Shown: positions 1-8,439 of the stretch, one piece after another
Layout of the letters: the number at the start of each line of letters is the position of its first letter
Position numbering within the stretch: the first letter of the stretch is position 1
DNA from: Mesorhizobium sp. L-2-11
GTDB lineage: Bacteria > Pseudomonadota > Alphaproteobacteria > Rhizobiales > Rhizobiaceae
Length of the DNA: 64,000 bases
Assembly: GCF_016756595.1 (NCBI RefSeq)
Contig: NZ_AP023259.1
Span: 124,001-188,000, forward strand
Direction of reading: 5' to 3'
Translations under genes and position numbers: made by a program
Notes under the pieces: model-generated
The model's input: only the letters and a program-made list of their open reading frames with translations
What the model was told of the DNA's origin: nothing
Database searches by the model: none

Positions 1-93
1 GGCAAGCGACGCGCACGGCCGGGGCTTTATCAGTGCTCAAGCGGCGACTGCCGTTTCCAGTTCACGGTGACGACGTACACGCCGGGCGCTGGC
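1..93 (+). pseudogene. IS1595-family transposase fragment (zinc-ribbon part)
   Basis: The first frame from base 1 reads RPGLYQCSSGDCRFQFTVTT, the N-terminal zinc-ribbon region typical of IS1595-family transposases (paired cysteines, then QFTVTT). Similarity stops near base 93, and the frame closes at a TAG at about 172. The gene enters from the left edge and is cut short, so this is a remnant. From 94 to 303 I see no supportable gene. Confidence 0.55.
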
Positions 94-303
94 TGCCGGA
101 AAAGAGCTTTCCGTCCCATGCGCGTATCTGCCGGGCAGGCAACGCATCCGTGTGCGGCAACATCGAACCAATAGCCATCAAAGCCGTGTAGCACACCCGT
201 GACACCCTGAACGGATGATCACCCCCCGAGCGCCGGCAAAAAATGAGGTTTTGGGAAGACGCCCGGACTCGCAAGCTTCAGTGCACCAAGATGATCGGGT
301 CTC

Positions 304-702
304 GTGGTCTACTGGCATGTCGTTGAGATGCCAGCCTTGCTGACCTATACGTGGAAGCCCATGAGGCTTGGGAAGGTCTGTGGCAAGTTGCAGACCGAGG
401 CGCTCCGCTTCGGACGCCTTCAGGGGCTGTTATCGGCGGCCGGCGTGAAGATCCGCGAGGGTAAGCAGGTGGCTGCGGTTCGTACGCTGATGAACACGGC
501 CGATCATAGCTTCGAGCATGCGCTCGGCATGTCACCCGCAGCACTTGCCGAACAGGCCGAAGCCGCGGCAAGAATCCCAGGAGCCTTGCAAGCTATCGGT
601 GAACCCCAACCGGTGTTTGACTTCATTCTCGGACCAAGCTCCAGAGGGCCGGTCAAATCGCGAGAAAATCAAACAGTCCGTGGAAGACGACGCCAGACAT
701 AG
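304..702 (+). CDS. hypothetical protein (132 aa)
   Basis: This open frame starts with GTG at 304; an ATG at 328 is an alternative. It encodes a soluble protein with an alanine-rich helical middle (about residues 40-100) and no signal peptide or membrane segment. I do not recognise the family. No good ribosome site precedes either start, and the gene lies in a remnant-rich stretch between an IS1595 fragment and mucR, so it may be part of a decayed gene. The 703-949 stretch holds only the mucR upstream region. Confidence 0.3.
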   Translation: MVYWHVVEMPALLTYTWKPMRLGKVCGKLQTEALRFGRLQGLLSAAGVKIREGKQVAAVRTLMNTADHSFEHALGMSPAALAEQAEAAARIPGALQAIGEPQPVFDFILGPSSRGPVKSRENQTVRGRRRQT

Positions 703-949
703 AGCAGCTTCCATTCACCAAGCCGCATTTTCATGGAGCGCGGAATTTCGTCACTTTTTGGAACCACAGAAGCTCAAAACGGCTCGGCCGGACATCGGTT
801 CCGGGCGCAGCCGACGATCACCGGGGCCGACGTATTAGAGTTAGCTTATGGCGATACTTAGCCTGCCGAGACCGTTTATTGCTTTCAGCGACAGCCACCA
901 CTATGTAGCAGGACTTCGCCTGCTGTCTTCAAGCCACCCGGAGAGTTTC

Positions 950-1414
950 ATGACAGAAGAAGCCAATCACAATCTCGACACCCTCATCGACCTTACCGCC
1001 GATGTCGTCTCAGCCTATGTCTCGAATAATCCTGTCCCAGTGGGCGATCTCCCGGCCCTGATCGGCCAAGTGCACGCGGCTTTGAAAGGCACAGCCGGAG
1101 GCGTCTCCGCAGCAGAGCCGGAGGCTCTCAAGCCTGCGGTCCCGATCAAGAAGTCGGTGATGGCGGACTACATCGTCTGCCTTGAGGATGGGAAGAAATT
1201 CAAATCGCTAAAGCGCCATCTTTCAACCCACTATGGGCTGACCCCGGACGAATATCGCGCCAAATGGGGCCTGGCGGCAGAGTATCCGATGGTCGCGCCG
1301 AACTACGCGGCGGCGCGCTCGACGTTGGCCAAGACCATGGGTCTCGGCCGCAAACCGAAAGAGTCGGAAACGCCGGCGCCGGCGAAGCGGGCCCGCAAGC
1401 AGGTCGCAGCCTGA
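950..1414 (+). CDS. mucR: MucR/Ros family transcriptional regulator
   Basis: This 154-residue protein has the standard size and layout of the MucR/Ros family. The N-terminal half carries the conserved helical stretch seen in MucR ([20 protein letters not shown], residues 8-27). A DNA-binding zinc-finger-like region follows at residues 76-100 and a basic tail ends the protein. The start at 950 is chosen because MTEEANHN matches family N-termini and GAGAG lies just upstream; an in-frame ATG at 848 would add 34 unrelated residues. The finger reads C77-x2-D80-x9-H90-x3-H94, so the second zinc cysteine is aspartate, a variation known among Mesorhizobium Ros homologues. MucR proteins bind AT-rich promoters and control exopolysaccharide, motility and symbiosis genes in rhizobia. 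The gene stands alone here. Confidence 0.93.
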   Translation: MTEEANHNLDTLIDLTADVVSAYVSNNPVPVGDLPALIGQVHAALKGTAGGVSAAEPEALKPAVPIKKSVMADYIVCLEDGKKFKSLKRHLSTHYGLTPDEYRAKWGLAAEYPMVAPNYAAARSTLAKTMGLGRKPKESETPAPAKRARKQVAA

Positions 1415-1545
1415 CTTTATCTCTCAAGGGTCGTTCTGGAGCGCGCAGCTGCTGCCGGCATGATCCGCGCGGATCAAGAAAGGGCGGGGACCAATCCCCG
1501 CCTTACCTCGCGTTCCTTCGATCTTGCCGGGACGCAGGCGAAAAT

Positions 1546-1712
1546 TCAGCCGGCTTTGCTGAGCCTGCCGGCAGAGGACTTGCCTGTGCGGCGGTCCTGT
1601 TCGATCTCATAATTGATTTTCTGACCTTCATTCAGCGTCGAGAGGCCCGCGCGCTCGACAGCGGAAATGTGGACGAAAACATCCTGACCGCCATTGTCGG
1701 GCTGGATGAATC
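1546..1712 (-). pseudogene. cold-shock protein, 5' end lost at IS3 insertion
   Basis: On the - strand this frame reads FIQPDNGGQDVFVHISAVER and ends SAGRLSKAG-stop, which is the RNP-2-containing C-terminal three quarters of a CspA-type cold-shock domain. Normal Csp proteins are about 70 residues; the first ~17, with the start codon and RNP-1 side, are missing. The coding sequence stops exactly at the IS3 end (1713), and nothing resembling the missing part follows the IS at 3034, so DNA was lost there. The fragment cannot be translated as a functional Csp. Confidence 0.8.
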
Positions 1713-1762
1713 TGAACCGCGCCGGGTTGATCGGAGGCTCCAACTCCTGAGAAGGTGGAGCC

Positions 1763-2092
1763 ATGACAAGCAAGACGACCAACAAGTTCTCTCCCGAGGT
1801 CCGAGCCCGTGCGGTGCGGCTGGTTCTGGATCACGAAGGCGAGCATGCCTCGCGGTGGGCGGCGGTGTCGTCGATCGCCGCCAAGATCGGCTGCACGGCG
1901 CAGACGCTGCATGAGTGGGTGAAGAAGGCCGAGCGCGACAGTGGCGTGCGAGCCGGTGTGCCTACGGATGTGGCGACGAAACTCAAGGCTTTGGAACGCG
2001 AGAACCGCGAGCTTCGCCAGGCCAACGAGATCCTTCGCAAGGCTTCCGCGTATTTTGCCCAGGCGGAGCTCGACCGCCGGTTCAAGCCATGA
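1763..2092 (+). CDS. IS3-family transposase OrfA (helix-turn-helix)
   Basis: OrfA is a 109-residue DNA-binding subunit. Residues 9-55 form the HTH_Tnp_1 domain ([16 protein letters not shown], then [20 protein letters not shown]). Residues 70-98 form a leucine-zipper-like helix ([20 protein letters not shown]) that mediates oligomerisation in this family. The stop overlaps the orfB start as ATGA. Start at ATG 1763, preceded by GAAGGTGGAG. Its translation is identical to the copy at 55448-55777. Confidence 0.93.
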   Translation: MTSKTTNKFSPEVRARAVRLVLDHEGEHASRWAAVSSIAAKIGCTAQTLHEWVKKAERDSGVRAGVPTDVATKLKALERENRELRQANEILRKASAYFAQAELDRRFKP

Positions 2093-2994
2093 TCGCATTC
2101 ATTGACGATCACCGCGAGGCGCATGGGGTCGAGCCGATCTGCAAGGTGCTGCCGATCGCCCCGTCGACCTACCACGACCATGTCGCCAAGCGCATCGATC
2201 CCTCCCGGCTGTCGGCTCGGGCGAAGCGGGATGAGGCTTTGAAGGATGAGGTCCGACGCGTGTTCGAGGCGAACTTCCGCGTCTACGGCGTTCGCAAGGT
2301 CTGGCGGCAGTTGCAGCGCGAGGGCTTCGATGTCGCCCGCTGCACGGTTGCCCGCCTGATGAAGGCCATGGGCCTCGAAGGCATCATCCGCGGCAAGCCG
2401 ATCCGCACCACGGTGAGCGACAAGGCGGCACCATGCCCTCTCGATCACGTCAATCGCCAGTTCCATGCCCCGGCGCCGAACATGCTGTGGGTCTCCGACT
2501 TCACCTACGTCGCGACCTGGACGGGCTTCGTCTATGTCGCCTTTGTCATCGACACCTATGCTCGCCGGATCGTCGGCTGGCGGGTGAGCCGGACGGCGCA
2601 TGCCAGCTTCGTTCTGGACGCTCTGGAACAGGCTCTCCATGATCGGCGGCCCGTGCAGGGAGGCGGGCTCATCCATCACAGCGATAGAGGCAGCCAGTAC
2701 GTCAGCATTCGATACACTGAGCGCTTGGCGGAGGCCGGCGTCGAGCCTTCGGTGGGCAGTGTCGGCGATAGCTACGACAATGCTCTCGCCGAAACGATCA
2801 ACGGCCTCTACAAGGCCGAGGTGATCCATCGACGCGGACCATGGCGCTCGTTCGAGGCCGTCGAGTTCGCGACGTTGGAATGGGTCGACTGGTTCAACAA
2901 TCGCCGGCTGCTGGAGCCCATCGGCAACATCCCGCCGGCCGAAGCCGAGGAACGCTACTATGCCATGCTGGAAGAACCAGCCATGGCCGCGTGA
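2089..2994 (+). CDS. IS3-family transposase OrfB (DDE catalytic subunit)
   Basis: OrfB is the 301-residue catalytic part: HTH_21 region first, then an rve integrase core with DDE residues in [16 protein letters not shown] and [12 protein letters not shown]. Its ATG overlaps the orfA stop as ATGA, so translation is probably coupled. The frame is open upstream into orfA in the -1 register, so an OrfAB fusion by frameshift is possible, but I see no clear slippery A-run. This copy appears intact; the other copy (53083-55451) is interrupted by IS30. Confidence 0.93.
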   Translation: MIAFIDDHREAHGVEPICKVLPIAPSTYHDHVAKRIDPSRLSARAKRDEALKDEVRRVFEANFRVYGVRKVWRQLQREGFDVARCTVARLMKAMGLEGIIRGKPIRTTVSDKAAPCPLDHVNRQFHAPAPNMLWVSDFTYVATWTGFVYVAFVIDTYARRIVGWRVSRTAHASFVLDALEQALHDRRPVQGGGLIHHSDRGSQYVSIRYTERLAEAGVEPSVGSVGDSYDNALAETINGLYKAEVIHRRGPWRSFEAVEFATLEWVDWFNNRRLLEPIGNIPPAEAEERYYAMLEEPAMAA

Positions 2995-3207
2995 CTCAAA
3001 CGAAACGGCCTCCGGAAAACCCGGGGCGGTTCAAAGGGCCCACTCCATTTTCCGGAGCGGGCCTTTTGCCTGCGGTACTCAGAACCTTGGCCGCGCCGTC
3101 CAAGTTAGCGGCGAATGGTAAAGACGGACTGAATGTGTCAGGGATCTCATCGATTTGAATCCAATCGGACTGCGGACCAAGTCCTTTCCTTAGCGCGTGC
3201 GGATTCC

Positions 3208-3272
3208 GACGATGGCGCGCATGTATTCCGATCTGATGCCGCGCAGCGTTCCGATCTGATCGCGCGCAGGTG
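3208..3272. repeat. IS21 terminal repeat cluster, left end
   Basis: Three spaced copies of a motif close to TTCCGATCTGATCGCGCGCA occur here (ATTCCGACGATGGCGCGC, ATTCCGATCTGATGCCGCGC, GTTCCGATCTGATCGCGCGC). They match the multiple terminal repeats at 11620-11745 in opposite orientation, as expected for the transposase-binding ends of an IS21-family element. From 3034 to 3207 I see no gene, only a GC-rich hairpin near 3037-3066. Confidence 0.65.
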
Positions 3273-3317
3273 GAGCACCTGATCGTCGGGGAAGATGTCA
3301 CTGCATTTGCGGTTCGG

Positions 3318-3437
3318 TCAAGCGGCAGCGGAGATGATGGATCTGCGCATGGATTCGCCGTTGAGTTCGAGCCGGTGAGCGTTGTGAACGAGGCGGTCGA
3401 GGATGGCATCGGCGTAGGTGGGATCCGCGAATGCTTC
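3318..3437 (-). pseudogene. istB: istB 3' fragment (IS21 helper ATPase)
   Basis: The - strand reads [20 protein letters not shown] and then [24 protein letters not shown], the conserved C-terminus of IstB. It begins at the recombinase stop codon/crossover site of the adjacent element. The 5' istB piece at 6048-6687 ends at WFDLIGDPS, which overlaps this fragment at the DP position, so the two are not simple halves of one gene. Confidence 0.75.
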
Positions 3438-5544
3438 ATGATGCACCTTTCCTTGATCGCCTGGTCCGTTGCAGTCGGCGTTGAAGTTGATCGATCTGGT
3501 CGCTGGAAAGGCTGATCTGCCAAGGCTGGCCTTTCGTGCTTTGCCGACCGTTGATAAGTCCCTGGGCGAGGTAATCGAAGATGGTTTGAGCCGTCACGCC
3601 GATTGCAGCGGCAGCGCCCTGTACAGAGTAGGTCCCATCAGGCCAGCGTGTCGGATTGGCTGCGACACCGTTAATCTTGGCTGTCGGGATTCCCCAGCGG
3701 TGGCGCAGAAGCCAGACGTTCTCGTAGGTGAATGGTCTGCCTCGGGCTGAACGAATGCCCTCGTCGTTCAATTTTTTGGCGATTTGCCTGTCCATATCGC
3801 CCGCAGCATTGAGTTGCGTGATCCGCTCACGCACAAGCTCGAGTTCGCCATAGTCTCGATCGTAAGATTGAACTCGGCGTTGGATTTGATGTTGGCTGGT
3901 TGCGCCGGTCTGCCAAAGAATCCTGATGGCGACCTGGCCGCGTATCTTCTTCTGGTCGAGAACGACCTCCTGCACGATGAAGCGCAAGATACGTTTGCGG
4001 TCTTCTGGTTGGGTCGTTTCTGAGTGCCAGATAGCCGGCAAATTCTCGGCGAGTTGCTGAAGCGCCGCGTGATCCTGTGTCTGTAACACCAAGGGCTCTC
4101 GGTCTCTCCACCGACGATATTCCTGCTCGATCTCATCGACCAAGCGCAGCTTGTCTTCCCATGCCTTTTCCAGGGTTCTGGCGACGAGACGATTTTCCGG
4201 TTCCACGGTGTCGTATTGTCGTCGAGCCCGCTCGGCGTCATACCGCGCACGTTCCCGCCGTAGCGTCCATTGTTTCTCGAGGCTCCGCGTTTCCTCCGCA
4301 ATCTCGTCGAGCGCAGCGATGGCGATGGCGATTTGGTCAGGTTCCAACGCCTTCAGGAGGGTTTGGGCGACCAACTCATCTACTGCGGGCGCCCGAACCT
4401 CCTGACAGAGAGAGCTGCCGGTCTGGTTGCGGTCCGCCAGGCAGCAGTAAACGGGGCATGCACTGTCGGGGCCGCTGTAGCGCACGGTCATCCGCCGCCC
4501 GCATTGGCCGCAAACCGCCAAGCCCTGCAGCAAAGCAATGCCCTTGCGCGGCGCGCCGCGGTGGCCGGCCTCGTATCGATTGGTGTTGTCGGCGAGGCGG
4601 CGCTGATTGACCATGAACTCCTCCCAGTCAATATAACCAGGGTGTGCGTCTTTGATGCAAACCTCCCAGTCGTCAATGGCCACCTTCGAGGTTGCGCGGT
4701 GCGAACCCGGACCTTGGCGGACCGCATTTATTCGGCGCCGGCCGTAGACATATGCGCCGGCATAGGCCGGGTTGTGCAAAATATAATGGACATGGGCGAT
4801 GGTGGCGTCTCGCCACACCAGCTCATGGGGTCCCGGCCCGCGGAGCGGCCGCACCGGTATGCGTAGGTCGTGCGTGCGCAGGTAACGCATAACGCGTCGC
4901 GCGGTCCCAAGCTCCCTAAATTTGTCGAAGACCAGACGCAGCCGAGCCTGCACCTCTTCATCAGGATTGAGCACGATCTGGCCGGAGCGGTTGTACGCCA
5001 AGCCACCTGGCAGCGGTATGCGAAGCTCGCCTCGCGCCGCCTTCTGCCGCTCCCCTTGATGCAGGCGGATGCGGATCTGATGCAACTCTGCTTCGCTCAT
5101 GATCCCCGAGAGCCCTAACAGCAGCCGGTCGTGATAAGCGCAGGGATCGTAGAGGCGCTCGCCATCAGCGATGATAACGCCGAACAATGAACACAACTCG
5201 AGGAGTTGATGCCAATCTCGGTTATTGCGTGCCAATCGAGATGCATCGAGGCTGACCACCAGACCCGCGTTGCCGAGCCCGATCTCGGCGATGAGCCGTT
5301 GGAAGCCGCCGCGCTCGACTTGGCCGTTTCCCGATTTTCCAAGATCCTCATCGATGACGACGACACGATCCGGCGGCCAGCCCAATCTGACGGCTCGGTC
5401 CACCAAGCTGTACTGAAGTTCGGTGCTTTCCTGATGGTGGCGCACCTGGTTTATCGAGGATTGGCGTACATAAACGTAAGCGAACTTTGAACGCCGGACG
5501 GCCGTGAGCCGCTCGTCAGAATTACCCGGGACGGCCAACATCAA
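3436..5544 (-). CDS. large serine recombinase (element 1)
   Basis: This 702-residue protein has the large serine recombinase layout. The catalytic resolvase domain (about 20-165) has the nucleophile in YVYVRQSS (Ser29) and the [15 protein letters not shown] helix. A Recombinase domain follows (about 190-300). A zinc ribbon (CGQCGRRM, then YCCLADRN and LCQEV) and a coiled-coil region (about 400-470) come next. A C-terminal helix-turn-helix-like end ([17 protein letters not shown]) closes it. Such enzymes cut both att sites with a phosphoserine link and exchange strands around a 2-bp core. Start ATG 5544 overlaps the small gene upstream. The C-terminus KGAS-stop forms part of the element end shared with the second recombinase. 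Confidence 0.9.
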   Translation of the reverse strand: MMLAVPGNSDERLTAVRRSKFAYVYVRQSSINQVRHHQESTELQYSLVDRAVRLGWPPDRVVVIDEDLGKSGNGQVERGGFQRLIAEIGLGNAGLVVSLDASRLARNNRDWHQLLELCSLFGVIIADGERLYDPCAYHDRLLLGLSGIMSEAELHQIRIRLHQGERQKAARGELRIPLPGGLAYNRSGQIVLNPDEEVQARLRLVFDKFRELGTARRVMRYLRTHDLRIPVRPLRGPGPHELVWRDATIAHVHYILHNPAYAGAYVYGRRRINAVRQGPGSHRATSKVAIDDWEVCIKDAHPGYIDWEEFMVNQRRLADNTNRYEAGHRGAPRKGIALLQGLAVCGQCGRRMTVRYSGPDSACPVYCCLADRNQTGSSLCQEVRAPAVDELVAQTLLKALEPDQIAIAIAALDEIAEETRSLEKQWTLRRERARYDAERARRQYDTVEPENRLVARTLEKAWEDKLRLVDEIEQEYRRWRDREPLVLQTQDHAALQQLAENLPAIWHSETTQPEDRKRILRFIVQEVVLDQKKIRGQVAIRILWQTGATSQHQIQRRVQSYDRDYGELELVRERITQLNAAGDMDRQIAKKLNDEGIRSARGRPFTYENVWLLRHRWGIPTAKINGVAANPTRWPDGTYSVQGAAAAIGVTAQTIFDYLAQGLINGRQSTKGQPWQISLSSDQIDQLQRRLQRTRRSRKGAS

Positions 5545-5737
5545 ACTGTTCCCTCACCGCCGGCGCGGTCGGCGGCATCCGGCGGATCAGAGTCGCAAGC
5601 ATCTGCGCGAGTTGGTGCTGACATACCGGTGGGAGATCGTTCCAAAGATTGGGCGAGTCTCGCTTGATCCTTACCAGTGGAACGTTGGCCTCCGGAAGAG
5701 ATACCGCCATCCGAAGTGCTAATGCATGAGCAACCAT
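5522..5737 (-). CDS. small protein upstream of and overlapping recombinase 1 (71 aa)
   Basis: This frame encodes VSLPEANVPLVRIKRDS and then LWNDLPPVCQHQLAQMLATL, a short helical protein overlapping the recombinase start by 23 bases in another frame. The W-x2-LP-x9-LA-x2-L pattern looks like a real conserved segment, not a shadow. An equivalent small gene overlaps the recombinase start in element 2 (8421-8705). Its role is unknown; close coupling suggests an accessory of the recombinase, for example a directionality or DNA-binding factor, but that is inference. The start is uncertain (ATG 5737 or an internal codon). Confidence 0.5.
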   Translation of the reverse strand: MVAHALALRMAVSLPEANVPLVRIKRDSPNLWNDLPPVCQHQLAQMLATLIRRMPPTAPAVREQFDVGRPG

Positions 5738-6014
5738 TGCAATTCGCTATTGAGTTACCAAAGGTGATTCGCACATAATACACTAAAGGAAGCAAAATTC
5801 TAACGGATATTAACTTTTCAGTCCCGCCGCGATGCTCATCGTCATCATCGATAGCGCGCGACAAATCCGTCACTGACCGGCGGATATTGCGTAACCGCCC
5901 ATCCGGCAGGCGGATGACAACAAAGGCAGGTCCGCGCCCCGACCGAAGTGATGCCACCTCAAACCGCTGTCCACAGAGCGCGTGTCGACGGTCAACTACC
6001 GTGATGTGAGACAC
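5541..6014 (-). CDS. first gene of element 1, DUF5372-like N-terminus
   Basis: From a GTG at 6014 the frame reads ITVVDRRHALCGQRFEVASL and then RLPDGRLRNIRRSVTDLS. The pattern (xITHPxHPLxGQxFEV with a short beta-rich continuation) resembles the DUF5372-type protein of element 2 (7504-7791). Only the first ~55 residues look conserved; the rest, to the stop at 5541, overlaps the small gene and may be out of frame or read-through. It may therefore be a shorter or frameshifted gene. It lies 30 bp inside the element boundary, as in element 2. Confidence 0.4.
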   Translation of the reverse strand: MSHITVVDRRHALCGQRFEVASLRSGRGPAFVVIRLPDGRLRNIRRSVTDLSRAIDDDDEHRGGTEKLISVRILLPLVYYVRITFGNSIANCNGCSCISTSDGGISSGGQRSTGKDQARLAQSLERSPTGMSAPTRADACDSDPPDAADRAGGEGTV

Positions 6015-6047
6015 CAGCCGATCAATGACAGGGGCATCCTGCTCTGC

Positions 6048-6687
6048 TTGGGTCTCCGATCAGATCGAACCAGCGGGCCACCGGGAGTTGACTGGTCACC
6101 AGCGTTGAGCGCCGCCCGTACCGGTCTTCGAGGATTTCGAGCAGGTGGTGACGGGCATTGCCGTCGAGCGGTTCGAGGCCCCAATCGTCGAGGATAAGGA
6201 GATCGACCCTGGCCAGGCTTTTCATGCGCGCGGCGATGCGGCCGTCGCCCTTGGCCAGGGACAGGTCATCGATGAGCCGCGGCAGCCGGGTGTAGAGGAC
6301 CGAACGGTTGTCACGGCAGGCCTTGTGACCGATGGCGCAGGCCAACCAGCTCTTCCCGACCCCGGCCGGCCCGACGATGGCCAAGCTCTCATGGGCGGCG
6401 ATCCAGTCGCCCTTGAGCAGCTTGTCGAACAGCCGGCGATCGAGACCGCGCGCAGCACGGTAATCGACATCCTCGGGCACGGCATGGTGGCGTAGCCGCG
6501 CATGACGAAGGCGGAGCGCAAGGCGCCGGTCATTACGGTATGTCGCCTCGTGATCGAGCAGCAGGGCAAGCCATTCGGCGTGGCTGAGGTTGTCGGCATC
6601 GCTGTTGCTTTCCAATTCGATGAACGCATGGGCCATGCCGGCCAGGCCGAGTTGCCCCAGCAGTTCGAGTGTCGGATGTTTGAGCAT
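6048..6687 (-). pseudogene. istB: istB 5' part, truncated (IS21 helper ATPase)
   Basis: IstB is the AAA+ ATPase that loads and activates the IS21 transposase. This piece covers about 213 of ~250 residues: the N-terminal helical domain, Walker A (GPAGVGKSWLACAIG) and Walker B (VDLLILDDWGLEP). The start at 6687 has an AAAGGA ribosome site and follows istA by about 10 bp. The C-terminal [15 protein letters not shown] segment is replaced by element 1 sequence after WFDLIGDPS. Without the C-terminus it is probably non-functional. Confidence 0.85.
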
Positions 6688-6697
6688 TGTAGTCCTT

Positions 6698-7474
6698 TCA
6701 GTTGTAATATCCGGAGCCCCGGATGTTGGTGTGGAAGATCGGCGTGTGGTCCGGGGCTTCGCGCGCCGGAACCTTGTCGAGCCCCTTCTCGAGGATCGAT
6801 TTGACCGAGGGATAGTTGCGCGCCTGGATCTCCAGCGCGCGCCGCGCGGCCGCTTCCAGGCGTTCGGCGCCGAAGCGCTTCGCTAGCCCGATGATGCCGA
6901 GGCATGAACGGTAACCCTGCTCGGGATGCGGCCGATCCTCAATGATCTTTTCAACCAGCAACGACAGCATCGGCCCGATCCGCGCCGCTTCCTCCCGGAT
7001 CTTCACGGGCGTCCATTCACGGTAGCGCCGATGGCTCGAGGGCATATGTTCGGGGATCGTCGTATGCCGCCCGTTGCCGCTGCCACGCATGTGCGCGGCG
7101 ATGCGTTCGCCGTCGAGGAAGATTTCGACGGTGCGTGTGGTAATTCGAGCCTCGACCTCGCGGCGGGCGAAGCGCCAGGGCACCGAGTAATGGTGGTGCT
7201 CAATCGCGATGTGATAATCGAGTCCGACTCGGCAACGCTTCCACTCAGCGTGGACCCACCGTTCCGCCGGCAGCGGCTTGAGGTTCGGCGCGTCGATCTC
7301 CTCGAACAGCTGGCGCCGCGTTTTGCTGAACTGGCGAAGCACCCGTGTGTCGTTGAGATCGGTGATGCATTCGGCGACCGCCGCGTTCACCTCGGCCAGG
7401 CTGTAGAAGATCCGGTTGCGCAAGCGGCCCAGGACCCAGCGTTCGACAATGCCGACACAGGCCTCGACTTTCGC
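6698..7474 (-). pseudogene. istA: istA 3' part (IS21 transposase)
   Basis: On the - strand this reads KAKVEACVGIVERWVLGRLR and continues through the C-terminal beta-barrel region to SGYYN-stop. It is the C-terminal half of IstA. Its first codons join precisely to the istA 5' part at 10778-11535 if the intervening element is removed (RDKEKAKVEA), so it is one gene interrupted by a clean insertion. istB starts 11 bp downstream. Confidence 0.88.
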
Positions 7475-7503
7475 CTTGGATCAAGCCGTCAACTGCAGCT
7501 CGT

Positions 7504-7791
7504 GTGGGTACGACCGGTCTTGCGGTGCGCATCACACATCCCTTCCACCCACTCCTTGGTCAGATCTTCGAGGTGGTCAGCCGTAGCCCGCATTGGGGCG
7601 AGGACCGGGTAATCTATCGGGCGGCAAACGGGACTTTGCCAACCATTGCCGTCGCTTTGACGGACATGGCGCCGCCCGATCCATTCCGGCGGATCGCGGC
7701 TGGGCGTGCCGCTTTCCGGATAGTCGACCTGCAGCGGCTGCTCGGCATCTTGGAGCAGGTCTCCTCGTCAATAGAGGTGGGCGATGCGTAA
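7504..7791 (+). CDS. DUF5372-type protein of element 2 (95 aa)
   Basis: A short protein, RITHPFHPLLGQIFEVVSRS with HWGEDRVIYRAANGTL and DPFRRIAAGRAAFRIVDLQR, matching my memory of DUF5372 proteins, which resemble a small beta-barrel. It begins about 30 bp inside the element end. GTG 7504 or GTG 7525 may be the start; the conserved part begins at the latter. Families of this type recur beside large serine recombinases and transposase helper genes; the function is unknown. It is transcribed in the same direction as the HTH, small and recombinase genes. Confidence 0.65.
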   Translation: MGTTGLAVRITHPFHPLLGQIFEVVSRSPHWGEDRVIYRAANGTLPTIAVALTDMAPPDPFRRIAAGRAAFRIVDLQRLLGILEQVSSSIEVGDA

Positions 7792-7901
7792 AAACAATTA
7801 CACCGCTATTGTAATGCAAAATACGCCGCATCGAGCGATAAGAGACCTCAATGTTGCCTGTAGTATCAGGCATTTTGGGGATTCATATCAGGTTGCGGCA
7901 T

Positions 7902-7930
7902 TTGACAGCTTAGCTTGTGAGGCGTATTTT
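7902..7930 (+). promoter_or_regulatory. sigma-70-type promoter for the element 2 HTH-recombinase genes
   Basis: TTGACA (7902-7907), a 17-bp spacer and TATTTT (7925-7930) form a near-consensus promoter. It sits 29 bp before the ATG at 7959 in an AT-richer stretch of a GC-rich region. It would drive the HTH, small and recombinase genes. Activity is predicted from sequence only. Confidence 0.55.
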
Positions 7931-7958
7931 TATTTACGAATCAGTTTTGAGGTTGGAC

Positions 7959-8439
7959 ATGGCCAAACCAAAGCCGGTGCTAGACGATCCAAAGGGCGAG
8001 GCCCTGGCTCGGGACGGCACGCTCAACCCCCACCCCGAAGCCATCAGCGACACCCTGTTCATCAGCAATCCCTTCCTTCGACGCCAAGGACCTTGTCCAG
8101 GTGCGCTACGAGATGGTGCGTCGCCATCAAGCCGATGGCGTGCCCATCAGCAATGTGGCCCGCGTCTTCGGGGTCTCGCGGCCAACCTTCTACAAGGCAC
8201 AAAGCACCTTGGCCGATCACGGTCTGGCAGGCTTGATCCCCCAGCAGCGGGGACCAAAGGATGGGCACAAGCTCTCGGCAGAGATCGTTGGCTTTGTCGA
8301 CGAACTCAAGGCGGCAAGGCCAGATCTGACCTTGCCGCAATGCATCGCCGAGATCACAGCGCGCTTTGGCATCACCGTGCACCGACGAAGTCTCGAACGG
8401 GCGATGGCGCGCCAAAAAAAACGACCCGACTCTCTTTAA
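7959..8439 (+). pseudogene. helix-turn-helix protein of element 2, frameshifted
   Basis: The gene starts at ATG 7959 (MAKPKPVLDDPKGEALARDG) and continues in the next frame as FDAKDLVQVRYEMVRRHQAD, then ISNVARVFGVSRPTFYKAQS, a helix-turn-helix of the Helix_turn_helix/winged type found in transposase OrfA-like proteins. The two frames join at 8070-8079 (CCCTTCCTTC), where one extra C breaks the frame; a genuine mutation, a sequencing error or programmed shifting are all possible. The product would be about 160 residues. At its 3' end an A8 run (8414-8421) could shift ribosomes -1 into the small gene that follows. Confidence 0.6.

Larger units (their letters stand above)
1713..3033 (+). mobile_element. 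IS3-family insertion sequence, copy 1 (1321 bp)
   Basis: The ends are imperfect inverted repeats: TGAACCGCGCCGGGTTGATC at 1713, and the right end read inward TGAACCGCCCCGGGTTTTCC, ending at 3033. A second copy of the same 1321-bp length (53044-55827, carrying an IS30) fixes the boundaries. The flanking triplets differ (ATC before, AAG after), so no target duplication survives, in agreement with the cut cold-shock gene. It contains orfA and orfB. Confidence 0.9.
3435..6047 (-). mobile_element. serine-recombinase element 1, inserted in istB
   Basis: About 2.6 kb between istB sequences, carrying three - strand genes in order: a DUF5372-like or related protein (6014), a small protein (5737) and a large serine recombinase (5544). 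Read on the - strand, both junctions contain AAGCA: CCCAAGCAGAG at the 5' side (about 6046) and ATGAAGCATTC at the 3' side (about 3434). The recombinase stop codon lies two to three bases from the boundary, as in element 2. The boundaries are inferred by comparison with element 2. Confidence 0.6.

Noticed and set aside
1831..2829. Long - strand frame (332 codons) across the IS3 orfB
   Set aside because: It is antisense to a clear transposase with DDE motifs, and shows no domain of its own; a GC-rich shadow frame. The same shadow recurs in IS3 copy 2.
3208..3272. Possible CRISPR-like short repeats
   Set aside because: The repeats match IS21 terminal transposase-binding motifs at both ends of the element; spacing and number do not fit a CRISPR array. 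No CRISPR array was seen elsewhere.
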